64,000 nt of DNA, taken from contig NZ_JAALXT010000001.1 in NCBI RefSeq assembly GCF_011634775.1, forward strand, positions 930,001-994,000, read 5' to 3'. Within the stretch, counting starts at the first letter, position 1. Every line of letters starts with the position of its first letter. The notes beneath the pieces are model-generated. The model was not told where the DNA came from. It was given only the letters and a program-made list of their open reading frames with translations, and searched no databases. The translations under genes were made by a program, and so were the position numbers. The DNA is from Thalassoroseus pseudoceratinae. GTDB taxonomy: Bacteria > Planctomycetota > Planctomycetia > Planctomycetales > Planctomycetaceae. Below, one piece after another: positions 18,830 to 27,883 of the stretch.

Positions 18830-19912
18830 TCAGACCATTTGGCGTCGAATCTGGCTAAGCGTTTCGAAAAGCGTTTCCAACACCATCTTGGGTGGATTGT
18901 TTCGAGCTAACTGGCGTTCCGCCTTGATCGCGTGTTCGAGCATCCCCATGAGCGTCTCCCATGCCCGAGCAGAATCGGCACTCCACACGGACGCGAACTG
19001 CTTCACCTGCGGAACAACCATGCTCGACGAATCCGATCCTTCCGCAAGAACCTGCAACGTCCGCCGGTAGAATTCGATGACAAACCGCACTAACCAAATT
19101 GCGTTCTGCCGCTGAGAAGCCGTATCGGTTCCCATTTGCTCGATACCGTCGGCGATCATTTGCTTCGACAATGCCAACGGGTTGTCGTTATCGCGGGCTA
19201 GGGCGGTGTAGAGTTTGCTTCGCAGCTCCCGCAATTCGGGATCAAGCAATTGCAGCGATATTGTCAAACTTCCTTCACTCAAAGCCGCGACCGCAGCAGC
19301 TTCGTCTTCATCTTCAAGTTTGCCCGTTTCGATCAACAAGGACGCGATCTCACTCGGCGGCAGCGGGGCGAAACGAACCGGCTGGCATCGCGAACGAATC
19401 GTTGGTAACAACGCGGATTCGTTCGATGTGATCAAGAACAACGTGGCATAGGCGGGGGGTTCTTCCAAGGTTTTCAGGAACGCGTTGGCCGCCTCGGCGT
19501 TCATTTGCTGAACATCGTCAATAACTGCCACCCGACGTTCAGCCATCATCGGTCGCAAAGAAATATCGTAGCAGAGTCCCTCTCGCCCCCGACGCTCCTT
19601 GGAACCTGCGACGGCTTCAATCGGAAAAACGGTTTTCCCTTCCGGCGGAGCGGCGGTGAGTAAATCCGGGTGTGAATCGATCATCATCTGACGGCAAGAG
19701 GAGCATTCGCCGCAGGCTTCCAAATCCTCATCGGGAATTCGTGCACACAGCAGACATTGAGCCAGCTTATGTGCAAACAAACGTTTTCCCACACCGTCCG
19801 GACCGACGAACAGATACGCAGACGCCAACCGTTTCCGACGAAGCGAACGCCGAAACAGATCGATCTGAGACTGATGACCGCGAACGGAATTCCACACGGA
19901 GGAGCTTGGCAT
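18830..19912 (-). CDS. holB: DNA polymerase III subunit delta' (clamp loader)
   Basis: About 360 residues. The AAA+ fold has a Walker A GPDGVGKRLFAHKLA (about residues 32-46), a zinc-binding module with four Cys (CLLCARIPDEDLEACGECSSC), and a sensor-like block AEAANAFLKTLEEPP and LITSNESALLPTIRSRCQ. The family is part of the DnaX clamp-loader complex. ATG 19912 is used; a TTG at 19924 would abut the upstream gene stop directly. It is the last gene of the lipB-lipA-lipoyl-like-holB run and converges with the zinc-ribbon gene, 8 bases away. Confidence 0.88.
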   Translation of the reverse strand: MPSSSVWNSVRGHQSQIDLFRRSLRRKRLASAYLFVGPDGVGKRLFAHKLAQCLLCARIPDEDLEACGECSSCRQMMIDSHPDLLTAAPPEGKTVFPIEAVAGSKERRGREGLCYDISLRPMMAERRVAVIDDVQQMNAEAANAFLKTLEEPPAYATLFLITSNESALLPTIRSRCQPVRFAPLPPSEIASLLIETGKLEDEDEAAAVAALSEGSLTISLQLLDPELRELRSKLYTALARDNDNPLALSKQMIADGIEQMGTDTASQRQNAIWLVRFVIEFYRRTLQVLAEGSDSSSMVVPQVKQFASVWSADSARAWETLMGMLEHAIKAERQLARNNPPKMVLETLFETLSQIRRQMV

Positions 19913-19924
19913 CTGGGCACTCAA

Positions 19925-20200
19925 TCAAGAAAGTTCCGGCCCAGTCCCCGGACTGATGAAGCCCAAACAATCGCCTCGAAACACGGATGCGCCTTGGGAA
20001 CGCTCTTGCTGCAAGAACGTTCCCGACGCACTAGCCGAGACGTAAAACACAATTCCAGGGAGGACAACCTCCGCGAGCCGATCGCCTTCCTCGACCGCAT
20101 CACCTGGCTCGACGAGCCAGTTGCATACGTTCGCGGGGCGGTCGTCTTGCCCCAAATCCGGCACGCACACGGGGATCGGAGATTTCCCGGCGGGATTCAT
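19925..20200 (-). CDS. Free-standing lipoyl/biotinyl-like domain lacking the acceptor lysine
   Basis: A 91-residue single-domain protein following the lipoyl-domain pattern: VPDLGQD, NWLVEPGDAVEEGDRLAEV, then a second half SASASGTFLQQ.., RGDCLGFI. At the tip of the hairpin, where lipoyl domains have EVETDKA, it reads EVVLPGI (about residues 44-50), so the lysine position is Gly49 and no lysine is nearby. Carrier function by lipoylation therefore looks excluded; it may be a binding or structural domain. It overlaps lipA by four bases and abuts holB, so it is translated within the lipoate operon. Confidence 0.75.
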   Translation of the reverse strand: MNPAGKSPIPVCVPDLGQDDRPANVCNWLVEPGDAVEEGDRLAEVVLPGIVFYVSASASGTFLQQERSQGASVFRGDCLGFISPGTGPELS

Positions 20201-21198
20201 GCGTCACTTTCCGTCGGTGTCGCGTTCTGTTCCAGGACCGACGCCATTTCGCCAGCGTGGTAGCTCGACCGCACAAACGGACCACTCGCAACGAGCGAGA
20301 AGCCCATCTCGCGAACGCGATCACCGATTTCGTCGAATTCTTCCGGTGGAACGTATCGCTCGACGGGCAAGTGTTCTGGCCCCGGTTGCAGATACTGCCC
20401 AAGGGTGATCATATCGCAGCCGACTTTCCGCAGGTCCGCACACACGTCGAGCACTTCATCCATCGTTTCGCCTAATCCCAGCATCAGCCCACTCTTGGTG
20501 ATCATGCTCGGGGCTTTTTCCTTGACTCGGGCGAGCAAATTCAACGTGCGATCGTATTTGGCGTTTCGACGAACACGATGATACAGTCGTGGTACCGTCT
20601 CGGTATTGTGGTTGAAGACATCCGGACGCGATTCAATCACTCGATCGATCGCGGCATTCTTGCCGAGAAAGTCCGGCGTGAGAACCTCGATAGCGGCTCC
20701 GGTGCGTTCGCGAACCGCGATCACACACTCGTAGAAGTGCTCCGCTCCACCGTCGGGCAGGTCGTCACGCGTGACCGAAGTGATCACGACGTGCTTCAAC
20801 CCCAACCGCGCTGCCGCTTCCGCGACGCGTTCGGGTTCGTCCAATTCCAGTTGCTCGGTCTTGCCTTTTGGAACGGAGCAGAAACCGCAAGGCCGTGTGC
20901 ACACGTTACCGAGAATCATGAACGTTGCCGTCGAATGCGACCAACACTCCGTGCGGTTCGGACAGCGAGCGCTCTCACACACGGTGTTCAAACGCAGGTC
21001 TGCGATGGTTCCGCTGGTGTACGCCATACCGGGTTCCGGCAAAGGACGTTTCAACCATTTCGGTAACCGACGCCGTGGCTTCTCCGAAGCCGAGTCAATC
21101 GCGGGCGGGGCGGACGGCAAGATGTTCAATTCATTCAACACGGTAGGACGGTCTCGTTCGAAAGAGTGTTCTAACAGGCTTCGCTTGCTTCGTGACAT
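20197..21198 (-). CDS. lipA: Lipoyl synthase
   Basis: About 333 residues. The radical-SAM enzyme inserts two sulfurs into protein-bound octanoyl groups. The auxiliary cluster Cys are in CESARCPNRTEC, the radical SAM cluster in CTRPCGFC, and the C-terminal RSSYHAGE supplies the conserved Ser ligand, so it appears fully competent. I start at the ATG 21198. A GTG at 21264, preceded by a GGGGTG, would add 22 residues and leave only a 15-base gap from lipB. The gene sits between a LipB-like gene and a lipoyl-like domain gene. Confidence 0.93.
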   Translation of the reverse strand: MSRSKRSLLEHSFERDRPTVLNELNILPSAPPAIDSASEKPRRRLPKWLKRPLPEPGMAYTSGTIADLRLNTVCESARCPNRTECWSHSTATFMILGNVCTRPCGFCSVPKGKTEQLELDEPERVAEAAARLGLKHVVITSVTRDDLPDGGAEHFYECVIAVRERTGAAIEVLTPDFLGKNAAIDRVIESRPDVFNHNTETVPRLYHRVRRNAKYDRTLNLLARVKEKAPSMITKSGLMLGLGETMDEVLDVCADLRKVGCDMITLGQYLQPGPEHLPVERYVPPEEFDEIGDRVREMGFSLVASGPFVRSSYHAGEMASVLEQNATPTESDA

Positions 21199-21279
21199 TG
21201 TAGACGCCCGAACCGCAAACGTCACCGGCACAGAGTGCAGATCGAGGGAAATTTCGATTCCCACCGTGTCACACCCCGT

Positions 21280-22023
21280 TCAAGCTCGCATCGCGACGGT
21301 TTGATAGGTGCGTTTCAACATCGGATGACTGGTATACAGGTTCGTGTGGTCGTAGTTGAACCGAGTCGCCACATGGCGAACGACGGATTCACGGACTTGG
21401 GACATCTCGGTCACGCGAGTCCGTTGAGCCGCCAATGTTGTCGGCCGAGTCGCCAAACTGTTGGAGCCCACTAATTTCAGCCAGTTTAGATCCAGATTGA
21501 CGTTCAAGTACAAGCCGTGGCACGTTACCCAACGTTTCACTGCAATACCGGTGTGGGCCACTTGACCATGGTGGCAAAACACGCCCGGTTTGTCTGCCTG
21601 ACGCTCCGCGGGCACCATCAATTCCTCACAGACATCGACTACGGCGTCTTCCAGTCGCTCACGGAATTCCATGACTGAGACATCCATCCGGCTTAACGGC
21701 AAGACGGGATAAATCGCTAGTTGCCCCGGCATATGCATAAATGTCCCGCCGCCACGTCCCAGACGCCGCACCGGAACTCGCCGGGCTTGAAGCTCACGAT
21801 CTTCGGCCTGAATATGCCCACGACTGCCCTCCCGACCAATTGTGATCAGCGGTGGGTGTTCACAGAGTAGCAGTGCGCCTTGCTGGTCCGATCGCCCGGT
21901 CAACTCGTACACCAAACGTTCCTGCAACGCCAAAGCGGCGTCGAAGTCGACGATGCCAAGCAGATGCACCTGCAACGCGGCACCTCGTCGGTTTGCTGAC
22001 GAATTTGAGTCTTCCGTGCTCAT
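21280..22023 (-). CDS. LipB-family octanoyltransferase homologue lacking catalytic Cys and Lys
   Basis: About 247 residues of the LipB/biotin-ligase-like fold. Family blocks are LLLCEHPPLITIGR, RLGRGGGTFMHMPGQLAIYP (HGPGQ in LipB, here HMPGQ) and RWVTCHGLYLNVNLDL. In E. coli LipB the catalytic Lys lies in GEKKICSLG and the Cys in INPCGY. The aligned positions here are GQVAHTG (Gln, about residue 154) and VGSNS (Asn, about 188), so both catalytic residues appear absent. ATG 22023 follows AAAAGGA. It heads the operon with lipA. It could be an inactive paralogue, a regulator, or an enzyme of altered chemistry; another LipB or LplA may exist elsewhere in the genome. Confidence 0.8.
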   Translation of the reverse strand: MSTEDSNSSANRRGAALQVHLLGIVDFDAALALQERLVYELTGRSDQQGALLLCEHPPLITIGREGSRGHIQAEDRELQARRVPVRRLGRGGGTFMHMPGQLAIYPVLPLSRMDVSVMEFRERLEDAVVDVCEELMVPAERQADKPGVFCHHGQVAHTGIAVKRWVTCHGLYLNVNLDLNWLKLVGSNSLATRPTTLAAQRTRVTEMSQVRESVVRHVATRFNYDHTNLYTSHPMLKRTYQTVAMRA

Positions 22024-22058
22024 CGGTTCCATCCTTTTGGGGGATATCAAAAGTTCGA

Positions 22059-22072
22059 TTGTGTTGACACAA
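22059..22072. promoter_or_regulatory. Short inverted repeat upstream of the lipoate operon
   Basis: The sequence TTGTGT-TG-ACACAA is a perfect 6-bp inverted repeat with a 2-base centre. It lies about 35 bases upstream of the lipB-like start and could be an operator half-site pair. This rests on symmetry and position alone. Confidence 0.3.
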
Positions 22073-22234
22073 AACGGAGAGAGGGTGCCTCCGTTAGGTA
22101 CGGTCAACGCACCGTCATCGACCACGGAATGTCCGCGTCAATAACGTGTCAATTACACTATCGAATACACGTCGGCATCGATTTGTCAAATCTTTTTTTG
22201 AACCACGCTCGTCGAACGATCCCGTTCAACCGAT

Positions 22235-24688
22235 TTATTTGTCGCCAGAAATGCTCGTTGGATCTTGGAGAAGTGCGTGCATGACGACGTTAATGCCGAT
22301 TCTTAACGCATCCTCCGGAATATACCCAGGACACGCGACCGTCACTTGCCGTTGTAGTGCACAGCTGATGTCGTATTTGCTGTAGATCACCGCCAACCGA
22401 CCATCCACCACAACACCTTCTAAAAACGGCTCCACGGGTTCAATGGCGACGTTCACGGGGCGATCCGCGCGAGGCAAACCGGGTACGCGACGGCGAACAC
22501 GGCGGATGTCGTAGAAGGTTTTCTCCGTGAAAAGTTCATGGCTAATCGGGATGCGTTTCATGGACTCTTTGGGAAAGAGTTCCTTCACCAACTCTCGGAA
22601 ACTGGCGTCGAAGGCGTCCGAACCACAACACGAATCGGCAAACAAGACGCCTCCACGTTGAAGATGTTCCCTCAGTTGCGTGATTTCCGCCTCGCTGAAG
22701 TTGAATCCATTCCGACCATGCATGTACACCAATGGATATTTGAAGAGATTACCGTTCGCCGGTTCGATGGGGCGTGTTTTCGTGGTGGCCGCTTGACCGA
22801 CAACTCGGTTCAACCCCATCAACAGGTTCCGTAACGCCTGCGGTGCGACATCCCAACCGCCACCGTGTTTTAGCTTTGCTATTTGAAGCAATCCCCGTTC
22901 GATTTTGTCTTGTTGACCATCGGCGAGGTCGTCAGTGTCGGCTTCCAACTTGTTCGGTGGTTCCCGACCGGTCGCGTATGCCACGATATTTACGCCCATT
23001 TGAAACGCTTGGTCAATCTTTCGGGACAGTTTCTTACTGCGACCTTGCGGTTCCACTCGGGACATTTTGTCCCACAGACACGATAAGTCCGTTCGGGAAA
23101 AGACGATCGGCGTGCGACAGCCCAGATCGGCCCCAAAGAGTTCAAAGTCTCCCGGTTTGATGAGAAACTCGCTCCGCCAAATCAGATGATCTTCCGTCAG
23201 CGGTTCGAGTGAGGCGTCCCCCATGGGGTACATCTTGGCAACCAGATCACGGAAGGAATCTTCAAACGCGTTGTCGCTGTTCTCCGGGCAATTCGCGACG
23301 CCTAGAATGAACCCGCCTTGGTCAACATATGTTCGAAGCAATGCCGCTTCTGCTTCCGTAAACTCGTGTGATTCCTCCGCGCTGAGATACAGAACCGGAG
23401 CCTGACGAACAGAAGCCACCGAATTGTTGGCCACGGCTTGGTTCAAGTTCAGCACTTGCCATGTGAGCAATTTCGGCCACATCGGACGGCCGGCAATTTG
23501 TTCGGTCAGGTGACGGATATCCCAGCGATGCCGAGTCCAATTCTTCGATTGCACCGCCTGTAATCCGTTGGCTTCACCAAACATGCCTTTCTGAATCAGG
23601 ACGGGAGCCAATCCTTTCGAGAGGAACAACAATGCGAGACTCGTCCCAATAACCGGCTTCTTTTCCATCTTGCCGAAACCGACCCATTGGCCGTTCGATC
23701 GGCGTTGGGTCCCCACCAGATACTTCGCACCGCGACGGTACCAATCGTGCTGACCGAAGAACCTCCGGGCGCTGAGCCGTCCGGCACGTTCGAGACCGTA
23801 GAGATAGTACAGCACATGCTCACCGCTCGCGACTGGGCCGGGATTGCGACCGACCGTAAAGTGCCTCGCTAACCATTCGACAGCCTTTTCCAGACTTTCG
23901 TCTTCTGGCAACGCACCGCAGCAGATCGGTTCACCGTCGGGCGTTTCGTCTTGCTTCGGATCACGCAGCATTGCATTCGTGATCGCCAACGACGCAATCC
24001 CAGCAACCGTCATGCTGCCGGTACTCGGTTGTCGCTGACCAGCGTTGTTCACATAGTCCCAACCGCCATCGAGGTTCTGCGAATCGATCCAGTGCTGACG
24101 TGCACGTTCGATGGCAGTCCGATCGACTTCCAATCCCGCCTCGCTCGCCGCATGGAGTCCGAGAATTGCGTACTGAGCGTTACTCCGGTCGCCCGTCCAA
24201 CCCGCCGCGAACTTCCCGGAAACAGTATACCCCCACGACCCGCGATTCGTGCCATCACGGGTTTGCGACCTCTCCAACTTGGCGACGAGCTTTTCCATCC
24301 GAAGCACATCGCGACCGCCGTCGCGAGCCGCCGACAATGCCATCAACATCAACGAAATGTCGTACGTGAAATCGGGGTCCGGTTCGCGAATGTTTCGCAA
24401 ATACGTCAAGCCTTTGGCAATCTCTGGATCGTCGGCAGTCATACCGGAATTGATCAAGGCCAAGAGAACTAAACTCGTGACACCGATTTCGTACTGCTGA
24501 CTGCCATCGACTCGCCAAGCCCCGTCGTTGGCTTGTTGACTAAGCAGGAAGCGGCGGCCGCGTTCGATGGAAGTTAGGACTTGCTGAGCTGAGAGTTCGT
24601 CATCCTGGGCAATGGCAGCCGCACCGTATGGCCCAACCATTACCGAACTCAGAACAAGACCAACCAGCCAACGTGGAATCTGGCTCAT
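22235..24688 (-). CDS. Secreted squalene-cyclase-fold repeat protein with two DUF4159 domains
   Basis: About 817 residues. A signal peptide (WLVGLVLSSVMVGPYGAAAIAQ) is followed by prenyltransferase/squalene-oxidase-type alpha/alpha repeats at about 30-390 (RGRRFLLSQQANDGAW, WIDSQNLDGGWDY). Two related DUF4159-like modules come next: one near VLYLSAEESHEFTEAEAALLRTYVDQGGF (shown in part) and one near LVYMHGRNGFNFSEAEITQLREHL, each ending with an ISC/LSC-type strand. DUF4159 resembles class I glutamine amidotransferase-like folds. ATG 24688 follows AAGGTGG; the longer frame starts with a GTG inside that site. Function unknown; it does not look like a true terpene cyclase. Confidence 0.8.
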   Translation of the reverse strand: MSQIPRWLVGLVLSSVMVGPYGAAAIAQDDELSAQQVLTSIERGRRFLLSQQANDGAWRVDGSQQYEIGVTSLVLLALINSGMTADDPEIAKGLTYLRNIREPDPDFTYDISLMLMALSAARDGGRDVLRMEKLVAKLERSQTRDGTNRGSWGYTVSGKFAAGWTGDRSNAQYAILGLHAASEAGLEVDRTAIERARQHWIDSQNLDGGWDYVNNAGQRQPSTGSMTVAGIASLAITNAMLRDPKQDETPDGEPICCGALPEDESLEKAVEWLARHFTVGRNPGPVASGEHVLYYLYGLERAGRLSARRFFGQHDWYRRGAKYLVGTQRRSNGQWVGFGKMEKKPVIGTSLALLFLSKGLAPVLIQKGMFGEANGLQAVQSKNWTRHRWDIRHLTEQIAGRPMWPKLLTWQVLNLNQAVANNSVASVRQAPVLYLSAEESHEFTEAEAALLRTYVDQGGFILGVANCPENSDNAFEDSFRDLVAKMYPMGDASLEPLTEDHLIWRSEFLIKPGDFELFGADLGCRTPIVFSRTDLSCLWDKMSRVEPQGRSKKLSRKIDQAFQMGVNIVAYATGREPPNKLEADTDDLADGQQDKIERGLLQIAKLKHGGGWDVAPQALRNLLMGLNRVVGQAATTKTRPIEPANGNLFKYPLVYMHGRNGFNFSEAEITQLREHLQRGGVLFADSCCGSDAFDASFRELVKELFPKESMKRIPISHELFTEKTFYDIRRVRRRVPGLPRADRPVNVAIEPVEPFLEGVVVDGRLAVIYSKYDISCALQRQVTVACPGYIPEDALRIGINVVMHALLQDPTSISGDK

Positions 24689-24780
24689 TCGTTCCACCTT
24701 CGTTTGGGCTTGTGATTCCGTTCAAGAAATTTCGCCACGTTTGACATGCGAAGGAAACCGTGACGACAGACCATTCGATT

Positions 24781-26475
24781 TTAGTCTGGTCGATCAGCCG
24801 ATGCGACCGCCGATTCCACTTCCGTCAGCAATTGATCCAAGCGGAAGGGCTTATAAAGGACCGACCGCAATCCTTCTTGACGGGCCTTCACAATCGAGTG
24901 CGTCGGGTCGTAACCGAAGCCCGTCATCAGAATCACGGTTAAATCGGGACGAAGTTCTTTGATCTGATGAAAGCAATCGTAGCCGGTCATGTCCGGCAAT
25001 CGAATGTCCGCGATGACGGCATCGTAGTCAAATCGGCGAACCATTAAGAAAGCTTCGTCGCCGTGATGGGCCGTTTCCACTTCACATCCATATCGCCCCA
25101 ACAACTCATGGGCGGCGCGGCGGACGGATTCATCACTATCGACAACCAGCAGGCGTTTCCCCTTAAGTTTCGCACGCTCGGGACGGGGTTGCAGCAGGGG
25201 GTTGCTCACTTGCGGAGCAATCGCCTCGCCAACGCGTTGAATCAGTTGTTTAATTTGCCGAGTGTGATCAAGAATTCGCAGCAACCGATCCGAAACGTTC
25301 GGCTCATGACCAATGTAACGCTCCAAGACCCAAGCGGCGTCGTTCAGGATTTCGTCGACCGGATGAGCCACCTCCTGCAACATCCGTTCGGTGCTACGAT
25401 TCGCGGTGGTGACCTTTTCCGCCAACAGCAGTTCCAGCGTGTTCAACGCCATTGCCACTTCGCGACTGAACAATTCCAGAAACTGCAAATCGTTCTCGGA
25501 AAATGCCCCGGGTTTGGGACTCTCGACATTGAAGGTGCCGAGAATGGTATCGTGGAGAATCAACGGAACTGTCAGCGAACTACGAGCCCCGGGTGCCCCG
25601 GGCAGATACAGTGGGTCGCTGTTGGTGTCTTCGCAGAGATAGCTCTTGCCGGTCGCTGCGACAAAACCAGTCACCCCGTTGTTCTGCGCGTCCGCCGTTA
25701 GCGTTCGTGCGGTGGCATCGTTTTGCATCCCGACGGCCAACAACGGATCCAACTGTTGCGTGCGTTTGTCGAGCAGGCGAATCTCAACGGTTTCGAATTC
25801 CAACAAATCCTGCGTATAGTGCAGAATCTTGGCTTTAAGCAATTCAATCCGCTCTTCGACAGACATATCCAGAATGTCTTGCGGAGCGAGGTCTCCCAGT
25901 TCCAAGCCAGCCTGATAAATCGCGTTGAGTTTCTGCCGTTGGAGAATCTCCACCGAAACGTCCCGCACGATCACCACGAGGTACCCCGGTAGATCGTTAT
26001 CGCCATCGAACACCGGTTTCGCATGGACTTCGAAGTACAATTTTTCGCCGACTCTCAACGTACTTCGGGCGGATTCTCCAGAGCCGATCGCGGTATGGAA
26101 CGGGCAAAAATCCGGTCCGAGAATCTCAGGCGAGCCGAACGCATCGTAGAACTTCAAACCAGACAAGTCGTCCTGACGACTCGCCAGAGTTTGCATTCGA
26201 CGGTTCGACCACAGGATATGCAATTCCAAGTCGAGCAGTACGACGCCGTCGGGAACTTCGTCCAAGATGCCGCCGAGTTGTAGCATCCCGCCCGTAACGG
26301 GAACGCCATCACCAAGCAGCAGCACACAATCCACCGATTCCGTGTGCAGACACTTTAAACCATCTTTGAGGTTTGAACGGAAGATGAGTTCGTTGTCGGC
26401 TTGAAGACGGTCAATCCACTGCTCCGTCTGCGAGTCGGTCTGACCGACAACTAATATGCGGTTCGATTGGTCCAT
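24781..26475 (-). CDS. PAS-GAF-receiver signalling protein without an ATPase domain
   Basis: About 564 residues. Order: a degenerate receiver-like N-terminus (RILVVGQTDSQTEQW...VDCVLLLG), a PAS domain (about 90-210), a GAF domain (about 235-395), then a helical segment with EVAHPVDEILNDAAWVLE that resembles a histidine kinase dimerisation helix, and a C-terminal receiver (about 440-560). The receiver has the acidic pair DSDE, the phospho-acceptor Asp in ADIRLPDM, Thr in LMTGF and Lys in YKPF, so it should be phosphorylatable. No HATPase domain follows the putative His. It has no membrane helices. Start MDQSNRI (26475) is chosen as the longer frame is unlike any domain. Confidence 0.8.
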   Translation of the reverse strand: MDQSNRILVVGQTDSQTEQWIDRLQADNELIFRSNLKDGLKCLHTESVDCVLLLGDGVPVTGGMLQLGGILDEVPDGVVLLDLELHILWSNRRMQTLASRQDDLSGLKFYDAFGSPEILGPDFCPFHTAIGSGESARSTLRVGEKLYFEVHAKPVFDGDNDLPGYLVVIVRDVSVEILQRQKLNAIYQAGLELGDLAPQDILDMSVEERIELLKAKILHYTQDLLEFETVEIRLLDKRTQQLDPLLAVGMQNDATARTLTADAQNNGVTGFVAATGKSYLCEDTNSDPLYLPGAPGARSSLTVPLILHDTILGTFNVESPKPGAFSENDLQFLELFSREVAMALNTLELLLAEKVTTANRSTERMLQEVAHPVDEILNDAAWVLERYIGHEPNVSDRLLRILDHTRQIKQLIQRVGEAIAPQVSNPLLQPRPERAKLKGKRLLVVDSDESVRRAAHELLGRYGCEVETAHHGDEAFLMVRRFDYDAVIADIRLPDMTGYDCFHQIKELRPDLTVILMTGFGYDPTHSIVKARQEGLRSVLYKPFRLDQLLTEVESAVASADRPD

Positions 26476-26627
26476 CGGACCCACGATTTCCCCTAACGAT
26501 GGTTCCGAAGAAATAGCCGACACAGATAAATCATGATTGGGAATTATACGAGCGACTGTTGCGTTGACAAGCCACAAGCCGCTGCAACACAAGTGACACT
26601 CATTCCGGAGAGATGACCGTTAGCGAA

Positions 26628-27737
26628 CTACCGTTTTGCGATTCTGTTGAGAATATCAACGCCTCGGTGCAAAACCTCGTCGTCTGCGGCGTAAGAAATT
26701 CGAAAATGCGTATCTTGTGAACTAAATACATTACCCGGAATAATCAACAGGTTATTCCGAATTGCTTCTTGCACGAATTCTGTTCCTGTGCCCCAGGGTG
26801 CTTTGACGAACAAGTAGAACGCTCCGTCTCCGCCGTGAATCTCGAAGTTTTCACTCAGTGAATCACGGACGAAATCGCGTTTTCCTCGATATTCCTCAAC
26901 GAAGTGAGAAATATCGGTATCCCAAGCGGCGACGCCAGCCCATTGGATCGGATGAGGAGCACATACGAACGTGAACTGCTGCAATTTGATCATTTGTTCG
27001 ATGATGTGCTTCGGACCGTGACAATATCCTAAGCGGTGACCCGTCATTGAATGTGACTTGCTGAATCCGTCAATGACGATGGTTTGATCGTTCCATTTCG
27101 CAGGGCTGACGAAGTCACCGTCGTAGCAGAACGAGCGATAGATCTCATCGCTGATCAGTGCTACATCGCGGTCGCGAGCCAGTTCCGCGAGCGCTTGCAT
27201 TTCCTCGACACTGGCCACGTGACCCGTTGGGTTACAGGGGCTGTTACAGAGGATCACTTTCGTACGATCGGTCAGTGCGTCGGCCACACGGTTCACGTCC
27301 AAGCGGAAATCGGGATATGTGCTCACTTCCACGATTTTGCCGCCCACAAGTGACGTGAGATGCTTATACATCACGAACCACGGATCGAAGACGATCACTT
27401 CGTCGTCAGGTCCGACCAACGTCGAAAGTGCCAGCATCAACCCGCCGCTCGTGCCGCTGGTGACAAACGCCTGACGATCGGTGTGGCCGTAGGCTTCGTC
27501 GATTTCGCCTTGAATCTTCGCCAACAACGGCTTGATGCCTTGGCTCTGACTGTAGGCGTTCTTGCCGGAATCGACGGCGTCCTTCAACGCCTGTTTGATC
27601 GGTTCCGGCGTATCAAAGTGTGGTTGTCCGATAGACAAGTTCACCGGGTTCGTCATATTCGCCGCTAAATCGAACACCTTCCGAATTCCGGAGGCATCGA
27701 TCTTGTGCATCCGATCCGTGATCCAATGCTGACTCAT
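26628..27737 (-). CDS. Class I/II pyridoxal-phosphate aminotransferase
   Basis: A 369-residue fold-type I aminotransferase of the aspartate aminotransferase family. Landmarks are NLSIGQPHFDTP, VTSGTSGGLMLAL, NSPCNPTGHV (Asn binding PLP), SDEIYRSFCYDG and the Schiff-base Lys in VIDGFSKSHSMTGHRLGY. Full length for the family. The amino donor cannot be told from the sequence. It has its own gap of over 100 bases on both sides, so it is probably monocistronic. Confidence 0.9.
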   Translation of the reverse strand: MSQHWITDRMHKIDASGIRKVFDLAANMTNPVNLSIGQPHFDTPEPIKQALKDAVDSGKNAYSQSQGIKPLLAKIQGEIDEAYGHTDRQAFVTSGTSGGLMLALSTLVGPDDEVIVFDPWFVMYKHLTSLVGGKIVEVSTYPDFRLDVNRVADALTDRTKVILCNSPCNPTGHVASVEEMQALAELARDRDVALISDEIYRSFCYDGDFVSPAKWNDQTIVIDGFSKSHSMTGHRLGYCHGPKHIIEQMIKLQQFTFVCAPHPIQWAGVAAWDTDISHFVEEYRGKRDFVRDSLSENFEIHGGDGAFYLFVKAPWGTGTEFVQEAIRNNLLIIPGNVFSSQDTHFRISYAADDEVLHRGVDILNRIAKR

Positions 27738-27883
27738 AAGAAAGCTCTTGCATAATTCTTCGTGGGGAAACGTCTCGTCTGATCATCTCGAAAACCGCTC
27801 CCCGTTGCCAGTCCGATTGCCAACCGTTGTTCTCACTCGGAATAGCACACGACGCTAGACCGAACACTTCTTTGTTCGCAGCT

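Noticed and set aside
22235-24688. Possible squalene-hopene cyclase near the hpnCD genes.
   Set aside because: The repeats are cyclase-like, but there is a signal peptide, no DXDD motif and a DUF4159 C-terminus.
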